NCBI RefSeq assembly: GCF_003325755.1
Contig: NZ_QORI02000032.1
Span: 1 to 34,464 of the forward strand
DNA from: Pseudomonas sp. SST3
GTDB lineage: Bacteria > Pseudomonadota > Gammaproteobacteria > Pseudomonadales > Pseudomonadaceae
Direction: 5' to 3'
Length of the DNA stretch: 34,464 nt
In this document: positions 1 to 9,900 of the stretch, piece after piece
How positions within the stretch are numbered: the stretch's first letter is position 1
How the letters are laid out: the number at the start of each line of letters is the position of its first letter
Notes under the pieces: generated by a model
What the model was told of the DNA's origin: nothing
Database searches by the model: none
The model's input: the letters and a program-made list of their open reading frames with translations, nothing else
Program-made: the position numbers and the translations under genes

Positions 1-2670
1 TGACCACATCCACCGGCAAGCCCACCGGGGCGGTGAAGGGCGTGCTGAACATGCTGCTGGCGCTGCGCCGACAGTATCCGGACAGCCCTTTCGCGGTGTT
101 TCGACGCCAAGGGGCCGACCTTCCGCGACACGCTGTTCGACGAGTACAAATCCCACCGCCCGCCGATGCCGGATGACCTGCGCAGCCAGGTCGAGCCATT
201 GCATGCCAGTGTGCGTGCGCTGGGCATGCCGCTGCTGTGCGTTGACGGCGTCGAGGCCGACGACGTGATTGGAACACTGGCGCGCCAGTGTGCGGCGCTG
301 GGACGCGACGTGATCATCTCCACCGGCGACAAGGACATGGCGCAGCTGGTCTGCCCGCACGTCACCCTGGTCAATACCATGACCGGCAGCGTCTATGACA
401 TCGAGGGTGTGAGGACCAAGTTCGGCGTCGGCCCGGAGCTGATCATCGATTTCCTCGCGCTGATGGGCGACAAGGTCGACAACATCCCGGGCGTGCCCAG
501 CGTTGGCGAGAAGACGGCTTGCGGGCTGCTTAATGGCATAGAGGGTGGTCTGAACGGCTTGTACGCGAACCTCGACAAGGTCTGCGACCTGCCGATCCGC
601 GGCGCCAAATCCTTGGCCGCCAAGCTCGCAGAGCATCGCGACGCGGCGTTCATGTCCTACGAACTGGCGACGATCAAGATCGACGTACCGCTGGACGTAC
701 AGGTCGCCGATCTGATGCCGGGCGAGCCGCATCGCGAGGCGCTGATCGCACTGTACCGTGAACTGGAATTCAAGAACTGGCTCGATGAGTTGCTGCGCGA
801 GGCCAAGGCCGCCGGCGAGAACTGCGAGGAGCAGCCGGAGGATTGTTCGATCCAGGCCGAGGCCCGCTACAGCACCGTGCTCGATCAGGTCGAATTCGAC
901 GGCTGGCTGGCGCGCCTGCAGGCCGCCGGCTGCTTCGCCTTCGACACTGAAACCACCAGTATCGATGCACAAAAGGCGCAGCTGGTCGGCGTCTCCTTCG
1001 CCATCGAGGCGGGCGAGGCCGCCTACGTGCCGCTTTGCCACAGCTACATGGGTGTGCCTCAGCAACTCGACCGCGATGCGGTGCTCGCCGCCCTCAAGCC
1101 ATTGCTGGAGGATCCGAACAAGCTGAAGATCTGCCAGCACGGCAAGTACGACATGAACGTGCTGATGCATTACGGCGTGGAAATGCGCGGCATGTGTTTC
1201 GACACCATGCTCGAATCCTACGTACTCGATGCTACGGCGACCCGTCACGATATGGATAGCCTCGCGCTGAAATACCTCGGCCGCGGCACCATCCGCTTCG
1301 AGGACATCGCCGGCAAGGGTGCCAAGCAGTTGACCTTCGACCAGATCGCCATCGAGCAGGCCGGCCCCTACGCTGCCGAAGACGCCGATGTCACCCTGCG
1401 CTTGCATCAAGCCCTGCTCGACAAGCTCAAAGCCACGCCGTCTCTGCTCAAGGTACTCAACGAGATCGAGATGCCGCTGGTGCCGGTGCTGGCGCGCATC
1501 GAGCGCAACGGCGCACTGGTCGACGCGCAGTTGCTCGGCCAGCAAAGCGTCGAGCTGGGCGAACGCCTGGTGCAGCTCGAGCGCGAAGCCTTCGAGATCG
1601 CCGGGGAGGAATTCAATCTCGGTTCGCCCAAACAGCTCTGCGCGATCCTTTATGAAAAGCTCGGCTGCCCGGTGCTGTCGAAGACGGCCGGCGGTCAGCC
1701 GTCGACCGCTGAAAGTGTGCTGGCCGAGCTGGCCGAGCGGGACTATCCGCTGCCCAAGGTCATCATGCAGCACCGCTCCTTGAGCAAGCTCAAGGGCACC
1801 TACACCGACAAGCTGCCGCAGCAGATCAACCCGCGTACCGGCCGCATCCACACCAGTTATCACCAGGCGGTAACCGCGACAGGGCGCCTGTCGTCCAGCG
1901 ACCCGAACCTGCAGAACATTCCAATCCGCACTGCCGAAGGACGGCGAATTCGCCAAGCCTTCGTCGCCGCGCCAGGCTATAAGCTGCTGGCGGCCGACTA
2001 TTCACAGATCGAGCTGCGCATCATGGCGCACTTGGCTCAGGATGCAGGCTTGCTGTATGCGTTCCAGAACGACCTGGACGTGCACCGCGCCACGGCGGCG
2101 GAGGTGTTTGGCGTCGAGCTGGATCAGGTGAGCAATGACCAACGGCGCAGCGCCAAGGCGATCAACTTCGGCCTGATCTACGGCATGAGCGCCTTCGGCC
2201 TGGCCAAGCAGATCGATGTCAGCCGTGGGGAAGCGCAGGCCTATATCGATCGCTACTTTGCCCGCTACCCCGGCGTGCTCGCCTACATGGAGCGCACCCG
2301 GGCTCAGGCGGCCGAGCAGGGCTTTGTCGAAACGCTTTTCGGGCGTCGCCTGTATCTGCCGGAGATCAACTCGAAGAACGGTGCCATGCGCAAGGGTGCC
2401 GAACGCACCGCGATCAACGCGCCGATGCAAGGTACCGCCGCGGACATCATCAAGCGCGCCATGATCAGCGTGGACAACTGGCTGCAGCAGAGCGGACTGG
2501 ATGCTCGGGTGATCCTGCAGGTGCACGACGAACTGGTTGTCGAGGTGCGTGAAGATCTGGTTGAGCAGGTGCGAGCGCAGATCTGTCCGCTGATGAGCCA
2601 GGCCGCCGAGCTGGACGTGCCGCTGCTGGTTGAGGCAGGCATCGGTGACAACTGGGACGAGGCGCATTGA
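1..2670 (+). CDS. polA: DNA polymerase I, 5'-partial, with an apparent frameshift near base 99
   Basis: Repair and Okazaki-fragment polymerase with 5' nuclease, proofreading and polymerase domains. The window starts inside the gene: from base 3 the reading frame gives the PolA N-terminal stretch TTSTGKPTGAVKGVLNMLL, so roughly 25 residues lie upstream. At bases 96-100 the frame breaks (one extra base, or two missing, where relatives read AVVFDAKG), then the correct frame runs from base 100 to the TGA at 2670. Later landmarks are all intact: GDKDMAQL and DKVDNIPG of the 5' nuclease; FDTET, the D-x-E pair of the 3'-5' exonuclease; polymerase motif A DYSQIELR, motif B RRSAKAINFGLIYG and motif C QVHDELV; ending in GDNWDEAH. 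The ATG at 166 has no ribosome site and is internal. Since PolA is otherwise intact, a sequence error is likelier than a real mutation. Confidence 0.96.
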
Positions 2671-2757
2671 GTCGTGTCAACGGCACGCCTGCTGTGCTTC
2701 GAATGGCTGTTTTCAACGCTGCCAGAGCGGGTTCAGAAATAATTTTCGGTCGTCATT

Positions 2758-2785
2758 GAACTTGCGGAGCAAAAGCCTGGTCTGA
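2758..2785 (+). promoter_or_regulatory. AlgU/sigma-22 type promoter for the ErsA-like sRNA
   Basis: GAACTT at 2758-2763, a 17-bp spacer, then TCTGA at 2781-2785. This matches the GAACTT-N16/17-TCTGA form used by the Pseudomonas envelope-stress factor AlgU (RpoE family). Initiation would fall about 2789-2791. Known biology: the P. aeruginosa sRNA ErsA depends on sigma-22, so promoter type and position agree. Confidence 0.72.
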
Positions 2786-2788
2786 GGC

Positions 2789-2920
2789 TACGAAGGGTGT
2801 AAAAGCCTTTCGATGCTCCTTGTTGTGTTAAGTGTTGGCAGATCTCTGGACCTCGCCCTAGCGGTCCGGATTTGAACCTCGAACTTCCCCCTCCCCCAAC
2901 GAAGTTCGAGGTTTTTTTTG
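2789..2920 (+). ncRNA. ersA: ErsA-like small RNA downstream of polA
   Basis: No protein is coded here, but the segment has the parts of a small RNA gene: an AlgU-type promoter just upstream; a 5' hairpin (CGAAGGG 2791-2797 with CCTTTCG 2806-2812); an open stretch at 2813-2845; a second hairpin (2846-2853 with 2864-2871, one G-T pair); and a terminator hairpin whose loop is C-rich. From the predicted start to the end of the T run is about 132 nt, the length I recall for P. aeruginosa ErsA. ErsA occupies the position next to polA that Spot 42 (spf) has in enterobacteria, and acts with Hfq on mRNAs such as algC and oprD. Identity is inferred from position, promoter, size and structure, not from an alignment. 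Confidence 0.72.
2878..2920 (+). terminator. Intrinsic terminator of the ErsA-like sRNA
   Basis: A perfect 11-bp stem (CCTCGAACTTC at 2878-2888 with GAAGTTCGAGG at 2902-2912), a 13-nt C-rich loop and a run of eight T at 2913-2920. It would also stop any polA read-through. Confidence 0.9.
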
Positions 2921-2963
2921 CCTGGAGAAAACCTCGGTAGTCCCTCTGGCCGGTTGTGTCGAC

Positions 2964-2984
2964 AAAAAAACGCAGCCCAGGCGC
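2964..2984 (-). terminator. Possible intrinsic terminator at the end of the T6SS operon
   Basis: Read on the - strand, a short GC-rich hairpin with a bulged T (2972-2984, loop CTGG) is followed by seven T (2970-2964), about 125 bp after the vgrG1 stop. The stem is short, so the call is tentative. It would separate the leftward T6SS transcript from the converging polA/ErsA unit. The rest of 2985-3109 shows nothing I can identify. Confidence 0.35.
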
Positions 2985-3109
2985 ATGTTGAAGAAGCCAT
3001 TCGAACCCTGTACTGCTTCGGTAGACGGCTTCGAGCTATACAGGCGAACGCTTTGAAGCGAATCAACCGTAACGCTCATCGCGGCTCAACGTACTCGCGC
3101 CTGTTCCTG

Positions 3110-5170
3110 TTATCCCGAGAAATTCAGCATTCGCTTGTGTTTCATCGGTGCACTGACCGGCTCACTGGCCGAGCTCTGCTCTAACAAGCTTCCTGCCTTG
3201 TCGGCATCCGCCACCCTCGGTAACAGTGGCGATTTTATCCTGGCCCCCGAGCCCACGCCCGGTGCGCCACCGGCGTTGATTTTCGCGAGTGGGCCAGACA
3301 CGGTGATTCCGCCGGGGTCGAGCTTGATGAAGCTGCCACCGGCTTTGAGAGTCAGTTCGACACCGGCTTCGATGACCATTTTCTGGCCGGCCTTGAGGTG
3401 AATTTCGCGACCGGCTCTGGTCAGCTGAGCGGTGCCGAGCCTGATGTGTTGGGTCTGGTCGATGGTGAGGTGATCGTCGGGTTTGACTTCCACTTTGCGG
3501 TCGCCCGCGACGGTCTGGTGCTCTTCGGCTTGGAGCTCGGTGAAGCTATTGGCCTCGACGGTGTCGTGGCGCTCGTGGCCGACGCGGATCTTCTGGTCGT
3601 GCTCGATGTTCTCGTCCCAGTCGCGCTGGGCGTGGATGTAGACCTGCTCGGCGCCTTTGCGGTCTTCGATACGCAGCTCGTTGTAGCCGCCACCGCCCGG
3701 CGAACTCAGGGTTTTGAAGACGCTGCGGGTCTTGTGCGCAGGCAGGTCATACGGCACCTGGTGTTCGGCGTGGTAGAGACATCCGCTGACCAGCGGCTGA
3801 TCGGGGTCGCCTTCGAGGAAGGTAACCAGCACCTCCATGCCTATCCGCGGGATAGCGATGCCGCCGTAGCCGTCGCCGGCCCAGCTCGAACGCACGCGCA
3901 GCCAGCAGCTGGTCTTCTCGTCGGCCAGCCCCTCGCGGTCCCAGAAGAACTGGACTTTGATGCGTCCGTATTCATCGCAGTGGATCTCTTCGCCAGCGGG
4001 ACCGGTGACCACGGCGGTCTGGCTGCCGAGAATGCGCGGTTTCGGGTGGCGCAGAGCGGGGCGGAACGGGACGTTCCAAGGAGTGGCGGTAAAGCGGTTG
4101 CGGTAGCCCTGCCTGAAGTCGCCAGCGGGGCTCTGCGGCGCTGACCAATTGGTGACCGATTCTTCCAGCACCTGCGGCTGCTTGCCTTCGTGGTGCACCT
4201 CGGTGAGCAGCCAGAGGTCGTTCCATTCCCGGCGCGGGTGGTCGGATATCTCCAGCAGATGACCGCTAGCCAGCCTGGGCTGGTCGCTGTTGCCCTCAGC
4301 CAAGTGATAGTCGGCGCGATGGCGCTCCAAGGCGCGTTGGGACAGATGCTTGCCCCGTGCGCGATCCGTGAAGCGGCCGGGATAGTCATAGTCTTCCAGG
4401 TCCGGCTCTGATGAGTTTTCGGTGTCAGCGGACTGGCCCTTGTCGGTAGCGCCCATGATCAGCCGCGGTTGCTCGAAGTCATAGTCGCGCCGGCTGACGC
4501 GACTGGTGCGTGCTTCCAGGCGAACGGCGAGGCGTTTGATTACCGGTTCATCGGCGACCAGGCCGCTATCCGGCAGATAGGCGGTGGGCTGGCCGAGGTT
4601 GGGGAAGCTGGTCTGGTCGTCCCCGAATACCAGCACATGGCTGCGCTCGCTGTGCTCGAAGTGATAGTGGATACCTTCCTCTTCGCACAGGCGCTGGATG
4701 AAGTGCAGGTCGGTCTCGTTGTACTGGGTGCAATAGTCACGAGCGGGGTAGACCACTGGCCCTAGCTGGAAACGATAGGTATCCGCTTGAATGCCGTGAC
4801 CTTCAAGCACCTGGGCAATGATCTGCGGCACGCTGAGGTGTTGAAATATGCGCTGATCGGTGCGATGCGCGAGGTAGGCGAGTTGCGGGACGATAGCCAG
4901 CCGGTAGCAGGTCAGATGCTTGCCGGACTCGCCCTGGGCGACACGGTGGATCAACCCATGCACACCGTTGCCGGCCGGCGATAGCGCGAGGAAGGCCGGC
5001 TGATGCAGCAGGCTCTGCAGGTCCAGATTGGGGCGCTCGCTGACCAGCTCCAGGTCGAAGCGGTAGGGCTGGCTGATGGCCTCGCGACCGGTGAAGGAGA
5101 GGACCCGCAGGTCATGCTCGATGCCTTCGATGTTCAGGCTGAAATGGGTGTCATTGGCCGCGTTGAACAT
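3110..5170 (-). CDS. vgrG: VgrG spike protein, T6SS (vgrG1)
   Basis: Trimeric spike of the T6SS tail (TssI), 686 residues, the usual size for a VgrG without an added effector domain. The N-terminal gp27-like part starts MFNAANDTHFSL and includes the conserved LCEEEGIHYHFEH. The gp5-like OB fold carries HCDEYGRIKVQFFWDRE and FLEGDPDQPLVSG. The repetitive beta-helix needle follows (HDTVEANSFTELQAEEH onward, TLKAGGSFIKLDPGGI). A short non-conserved tail ends MLNFSG. The ATG has a good AAGGA site 6 nt upstream and lies 20 bp after the kinase gene, so it ends the same operon. No effector gene follows. It is a close paralogue of vgrG2 (18589-20661) across the core but differs in the tail, which usually decides cargo choice. 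Confidence 0.95.
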   Translation of the reverse strand: MFNAANDTHFSLNIEGIEHDLRVLSFTGREAISQPYRFDLELVSERPNLDLQSLLHQPAFLALSPAGNGVHGLIHRVAQGESGKHLTCYRLAIVPQLAYLAHRTDQRIFQHLSVPQIIAQVLEGHGIQADTYRFQLGPVVYPARDYCTQYNETDLHFIQRLCEEEGIHYHFEHSERSHVLVFGDDQTSFPNLGQPTAYLPDSGLVADEPVIKRLAVRLEARTSRVSRRDYDFEQPRLIMGATDKGQSADTENSSEPDLEDYDYPGRFTDRARGKHLSQRALERHRADYHLAEGNSDQPRLASGHLLEISDHPRREWNDLWLLTEVHHEGKQPQVLEESVTNWSAPQSPAGDFRQGYRNRFTATPWNVPFRPALRHPKPRILGSQTAVVTGPAGEEIHCDEYGRIKVQFFWDREGLADEKTSCWLRVRSSWAGDGYGGIAIPRIGMEVLVTFLEGDPDQPLVSGCLYHAEHQVPYDLPAHKTRSVFKTLSSPGGGGYNELRIEDRKGAEQVYIHAQRDWDENIEHDQKIRVGHERHDTVEANSFTELQAEEHQTVAGDRKVEVKPDDHLTIDQTQHIRLGTAQLTRAGREIHLKAGQKMVIEAGVELTLKAGGSFIKLDPGGITVSGPLAKINAGGAPGVGSGARIKSPLLPRVADADKAGSLLEQSSASEPVSAPMKHKRMLNFSG

Positions 5171-5190
5171 GGCGCTTCCTTGTTCTCATG

Positions 5191-6177
5191 TCATCCATGG
5201 GGGCGCCCGAACCAGCGCCGAAGGCGGCTGGGTGCGGGGCGGCGAAAAATATCTAGCAGGTCGGTGACGCTGCTCGTGCGCTTATGGGCATCGAACGCCA
5301 GGGCCGAGCGCAGTGTCAGCCAGCCATGGGCCGGAAAATTCGGTGGGCACTGCAGTGCTTTGTCGAGGACCATTACCTTGGCCTGCTTGGCGCTCAGTCG
5401 GCGGAATGGGTGTTGGCCGCTCGCGAGTTCGAACAGCAGGCAGGCAACTGCGTAGACATCACTGGCCGCGGAGGGCTCGGCGCCGTCCAGCAGCTCGGGT
5501 GCGGCGTAGCGTGCGGTCCACGCCTTGAAGCGATTGCGCGACAGGCGCGGCAACGTTCGGAGGATGCCCTCGATGGGCTGGCCGAGCCCATAGTCGAATA
5601 GGCGCAGCCCATCCTCGGCGAGTATCACGTTGCTCGGCTTGAGGTCTCCGTGGATGACGCCCCGGCTATGGGAGTAATCCAGCGCTTGTAGCAACGGCAC
5701 GGCGATCTCGCGGAGTGCGTCTTCGGCCACTCCCTCGGGTCGCTCGCTGAGAAGTTGATCGAGCGTCGGGCCTTTGAGAAGTTCCAGCGTGATGAAGGCC
5801 CGCTGGCTCTGGGTGTCCACATCGAACCCGAACAGGCGCACCACATGGCGATGGCTCAGCCGGGCGGTCAGCGCGAACTCGCTGTAGAGCAGCGCAGGGG
5901 CGTCGGGGTATTGCGCGAAATCATCGCTCAGCGTCTTGAGCGCGACATAGGGCTCCGGGTCACCGAACTGCTCGCGCAGCAGGTCGCGTGCCCGATAGAC
6001 CGCCCCCATGCCGCCCACGCCCAGCAATCGCTCTATAAGGTAACGACCAGCCAGCAACTCCGGCAGTACGCCAGGCACCAGGGGGTTGGGCGTGGCGATC
6101 GGCATTTCGGGGTCTGTGGGCGCAAATGCGAAGTAGGTCAGGTCTGACACCGGCTCGAGGCGCAGGGGCTCGCTCAT
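5191..6177 (-). CDS. stk1: Serine/threonine protein kinase of the T6SS (Stk1-like)
   Basis: Hanks-type kinase, 328 residues from the ATG that overlaps the phosphatase stop (ATGA). Kinase marks: glycine loop LLGVGGMGAVY (51-61), lysine K81 in VALK, helix-C Glu about E100, catalytic loop HGDLKPSN (176-183), and DYG (195-197) in place of DFG. The catalytic loop is HGD rather than HRD, so this is a non-RD kinase. No membrane segment or periplasmic domain is seen, unlike PpkA of HSI-I. By analogy with P. aeruginosa PA1671 it would phosphorylate the FHA protein encoded at 13164-14357 and so modulate T6SS firing. A longer reading from 6327 would lie wholly inside the phosphatase gene and is not supported. 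Confidence 0.9.
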   Translation of the reverse strand: MSEPLRLEPVSDLTYFAFAPTDPEMPIATPNPLVPGVLPELLAGRYLIERLLGVGGMGAVYRARDLLREQFGDPEPYVALKTLSDDFAQYPDAPALLYSEFALTARLSHRHVVRLFGFDVDTQSQRAFITLELLKGPTLDQLLSERPEGVAEDALREIAVPLLQALDYSHSRGVIHGDLKPSNVILAEDGLRLFDYGLGQPIEGILRTLPRLSRNRFKAWTARYAAPELLDGAEPSAASDVYAVACLLFELASGQHPFRRLSAKQAKVMVLDKALQCPPNFPAHGWLTLRSALAFDAHKRTSSVTDLLDIFRRPAPSRLRRWFGRPHG

Positions 6178-6911
6178 CGACGAATCACCACGGCGCTGAG
6201 GTTGTCCCGGCAAGGCCCATCCATGGCGTTCTCGAACAGCCGCTGCAGGGCCAAGCCCGTCGACGAGGCGTTCAATGCCGCCCCCATGCTGTCCGGCGAC
6301 AAACTCTGATAGAGCCCATCGCTGCAAAGCAGCAAGGTGTCGCCGGGATAGACATCGAACTCGAGGATATCCAGCGTCAGCTGTTCGCTGGCGCCGACGG
6401 CCCGGGTGAGGGCATGTGCCGCCGGGTGACGTGCGGCCTCATGCGAGCTGAGATTCTGCTCGTCGATCAGCTGTTGCAGCAGTGAATGGTCGCGTGACAG
6501 CTGATAGAGACGGCTGTCCCGCCAGAGGTAACAGCGGCTGTCGCCGGCCCAGACGCAAGCGGCGCGTTGGCCCTCGATCATCAGCGCGACCACGGTGCTG
6601 CCGATCACCGGATCGGGCCGGTCGGCGGTAACGGTCAGTGCCTGACCAAGCTTGCGGTTGAGATCATGCAAGCAACGACGCAAGCTGACCAGGCGCTCGG
6701 CCAGGCGGCCTGCCGGCAGCTCGGCCAGTTGCTCGACAATCAGGCGGCTGGCGAGCGCGCCATTGTGGTGTCCGCCCATCCCATCGGCGACCACCCACAG
6801 GCCTTGCTCGGGAAAATCGAGAAAAGCGTCTTCGTTGCGCGCGCGGACCTTGCCGGTGTCGGTTCGCGCGGCGCTACGCCAGCCATGGGCCAGGCTTGCA
6901 GCGCCCGTCAT
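6174..6911 (-). CDS. stp1: PP2C-family protein phosphatase of the T6SS (Stp1-like)
   Basis: Metal-dependent Ser/Thr phosphatase of 245 residues that would reverse the kinase's action. Seen: RARNED (23-28), VVADGMGGH (40-48), AGDSRCYL, LSRDHS, LLLCSDGLYQSL and the closing DNLSAVVI, which together supply the metal-binding aspartates of PP2C enzymes. The ATG shares one base with the tssM stop (TGATG); a GTG one codon earlier is also possible. The 3' end overlaps the kinase start by 4 bp, so kinase and phosphatase are translationally coupled. The order tssM-phosphatase-kinase is that of HSI-II (PA1669-PA1671). Confidence 0.93.
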   Translation of the reverse strand: MTGAASLAHGWRSAARTDTGKVRARNEDAFLDFPEQGLWVVADGMGGHHNGALASRLIVEQLAELPAGRLAERLVSLRRCLHDLNRKLGQALTVTADRPDPVIGSTVVALMIEGQRAACVWAGDSRCYLWRDSRLYQLSRDHSLLQQLIDEQNLSSHEAARHPAAHALTRAVGASEQLTLDILEFDVYPGDTLLLCSDGLYQSLSPDSMGAALNASSTGLALQRLFENAMDGPCRDNLSAVVIRR

Positions 6912-9900
6912 CACAGGGTCGCCGGCAACTTGAAGTCGCGCAGCAGAGCGATGTCGAACGGGTTCGGCGAGCGCTGGCTGTGCAGCAGGTAGTTGGCATG
7001 ACGGCCGCCCAGATTGGCCTTGAGCATCAACACGTCGCGACCGCTGTGGTAGTCGACCTGCATCAGGTCCAGCAGGCGGAACAGCGACCAGGGGCCGGTG
7101 TTCTTTTCGATGCCGACGCGATGGCCGCCCAGCTCTTCGACGACCAGGCTGGTGCGGCCCTCTTCGGCGTCGGCGGGCCAGCTGAAGGCCGTCTGCACGA
7201 TCGGGCCGTGGCGGTACTCCATTTGCTGGTTGCCAAAGCGGAAGTCGGCACGGCCCAGGCTCGAATCCAGTGAGTAAGGCTCGAGTTTGAAGCGGACCTG
7301 CGGCTCGTTCGGGTTTTCCGCAAAGAAGCTGCGGCGGATGGTCTGCGCATGGCCCATCTGCGCGAGGAATTCTCGCGACAGCGGCAGGCCGCGGCCGTCG
7401 ACCCGGCGCAACTGGAACTGGCCAGCGCTACCGCTGACGAAGGGTTTTAGATAGCGGTTGAGAAAACCGTCGGCAACGCCTTGTGATTTGAAAAACTCGC
7501 GGAAGTCGGCAATCGCCACATCGCTTTCACTGTGGGCGCTGAATGGATAGCGTTGACGCAGCGAGCCTTTGTAGAACGCGTACAGTTCGCTCTGGTAGCG
7601 CTGATTCAAATAATGGTAGGCGTCGTTGAGTACGAGTGACCAGCTATCGTCAGCAAGCAGCCCGAGCCAGTTGCCAACTGGTTGCGGCAAGCGTGCGGCG
7701 CTGGCGCGTAGCTGGTTGATCGCATCACGCTGGCCACCCATACGTGCCTTGGCCAGCTCGAAAGCCGCCTGATCCGGCGCGCTGGCGTGCGCCAGGCGCG
7801 CCAACTGAAGCTGTAGCGCATCGAGGGCTTGCAGGGCCGGAACTAGCTCGGCGCTGGCGCCAGCATTCTCGTCGAGCAGGCGGTGCAGTGGCTCGAAGCG
7901 ACGCTCCAGAGTTTTGCGAGCGGTATCCGGCAGATTCTTGGCGAGCGCGGCCTGGGCCTGCTCGGCAGCGGCGGACGCCAGCTTCGCGGCTTTGCCAAGT
8001 TTTCCGTTCGGTTTTTCCAGTGCATCGGCTGAGTCCGCTGCATCACCCGCTGCCTCGGCCACTCCGGCAAAACGGGTGTTGTTGCGAACTTCCGTCAGCA
8101 GCTGCAGCAGCGGCGAATTCGGCGCTGTCAGCCCGCCGAGCAATGTAGAGCCTTGGCCAGCCCCGGCGATCGGCTCTAGCGTCAGCTGTGCCACGGCTTC
8201 ACCCCAATAATTGGCGTAGTCGCGGAAATACAGCTGCTCCATTTCCACCATCAGACGACCAAGATCTTTCAGGCTGAGGCTGTCGCTTTCACCCAGCACC
8301 CAATTGTCACGCAGGATATCGCGTATCAGGTCGCTGCCTTGCGCCAGGTAGAATTTCTGATAGCCGTTCTGCGTATAGAAACCAGGAATCGCGTGGTCGC
8401 TACCTCTGAACAATGCGCCTTGGGCCCCGAGGCTCTGGCTAAGACGGTAGTCCGGCAAACTGCGGGCCTGCTCACGTAGCATGCGGTACACGACATCGGC
8501 CAGCGACTCGCTGCGCAGGACCTGACGCGCTTCGGTGACCAGTGGCTCGTTCAATGTGTAGGGCGCGAAATCTTCAGCCAGTAAACGATTGAAGTGGGTG
8601 TTCAATCCGTTCTGTGCCACAGCGTTGCCCGCGTAGCGCAGCGACCAGTCGGCAGCGAGCCAATCGTTGAGGAAGGCATTGTCGCGGCGCTGCCGGAGGC
8701 TGAGCATCAGATACGCACGGAGGCTGCCGAGTAGATGCTCGCGGTTGTCGAGGTTGGCGCGAATCTGAGCTTCCAGCTGCCGCCCGACACGTGGCAGCAG
8801 TAGGGTTTCCAGTTCTCGGCGGTAGGCCTGGTGCAGGGTCGGATCAACCTGCTCGCCCTGGTAGAGTCCGCCGCGCTGCAGGTAGGACACCTCAGCTTTA
8901 TCGGAGAATACTTGCGTGGCGGCGTAGCTGGTATCCAGTGCCTCGAGTGTACGCAGAGCATCATCCTGAGGTTCGATTCGCTGGCGCTCTCGGCCGGCCT
9001 TGTCCGCGAGGCTGCGTAGCTGTTCAAGACGTTCATGGTTGCTGGAAAAACCGTTCGCCCACAGCGCGCCGAACAGGGCTAGGGAGGCGAAGCTCGCGGC
9101 ATAAAGGGCGCGCTGTCCCCAGTCGATACGACGTACTTCCTTCTGGTCCAACCCTGCAAGGTCGGCCTCGGGGAAAATCACACGGCTGAGCAGGTGGTTG
9201 ATGAAGCGCGACCGGCCGCTGCGGAAGGTCGGCAATGCGTTGCTCGACAACCCGAGGTTGCGGCCGATGCCGCTGGTCAGCGGATCGAGCTCACCCTGTA
9301 GTTGCGGTGCGCTGGTCAGGTAGAAGCCCCGCAGCTGGCTGGCCCGCTGGTAACGGTTACCAGAAAATGCCAGTTCAACAAACAGGCACAGGCGTTCGCC
9401 AATCTGGCCGAGCTGATGCGGGAAGTCGAGGATGCGGCCGCGGCGCTGGGTATCGCGCTCCTGGTGCATGCGCAGAATGACCTGGCTGTTAAGGCGGCGC
9501 AGCAGTTCCTCGAACTCGTCCCGGACCATATTAAGGTCGGTGCCGTCCTGCTCCTTGCGAAAGCTCGCACCGAGCACCTGATCGCTCTCTTCGCGCGACA
9601 GTTGATCGAAGAACTCGTCGAAGCCAAGGAGCTTGTCCGCCTTGCTCAGCACCAGGTAGACCGGTACGTCAGCACCCAGACGCTGGTTAATTTCGTGAAG
9701 GCGCTGGCGGCACTGGCGAGCCAGGGTTTCGAGTTCCAGCTCGTTCGATTGCAGCATCTGCTCGACCGGAACGTTGACCACTACGCCGTTGAGCGGCCGC
9801 GCCCGGCGCCGGCGCAGCAGGCCGAGCAGGGTATGCCACGCCTTGCTGTCGACGGTGGGGTCAGGTTGGGTCAGGTAGCGGCCGGCAGTGTCGATCAGCA

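Noticed and set aside
166..180. ATG at 166 as the true polA start
   Set aside because: No ribosome site, and conserved PolA sequence continues upstream in two frames to the window edge.
2864..2890. tRNA-like T-arm (GGTTCAAATCC) on the - strand within the sRNA terminator
   Set aside because: No acceptor, D or anticodon arms can be formed around it; the sequence is explained by the ErsA hairpins.
3398..4144. 248-aa open frame on the + strand opposite vgrG1
   Set aside because: Antisense shadow of a GC-rich gene; no ribosome site and no recognisable protein character.
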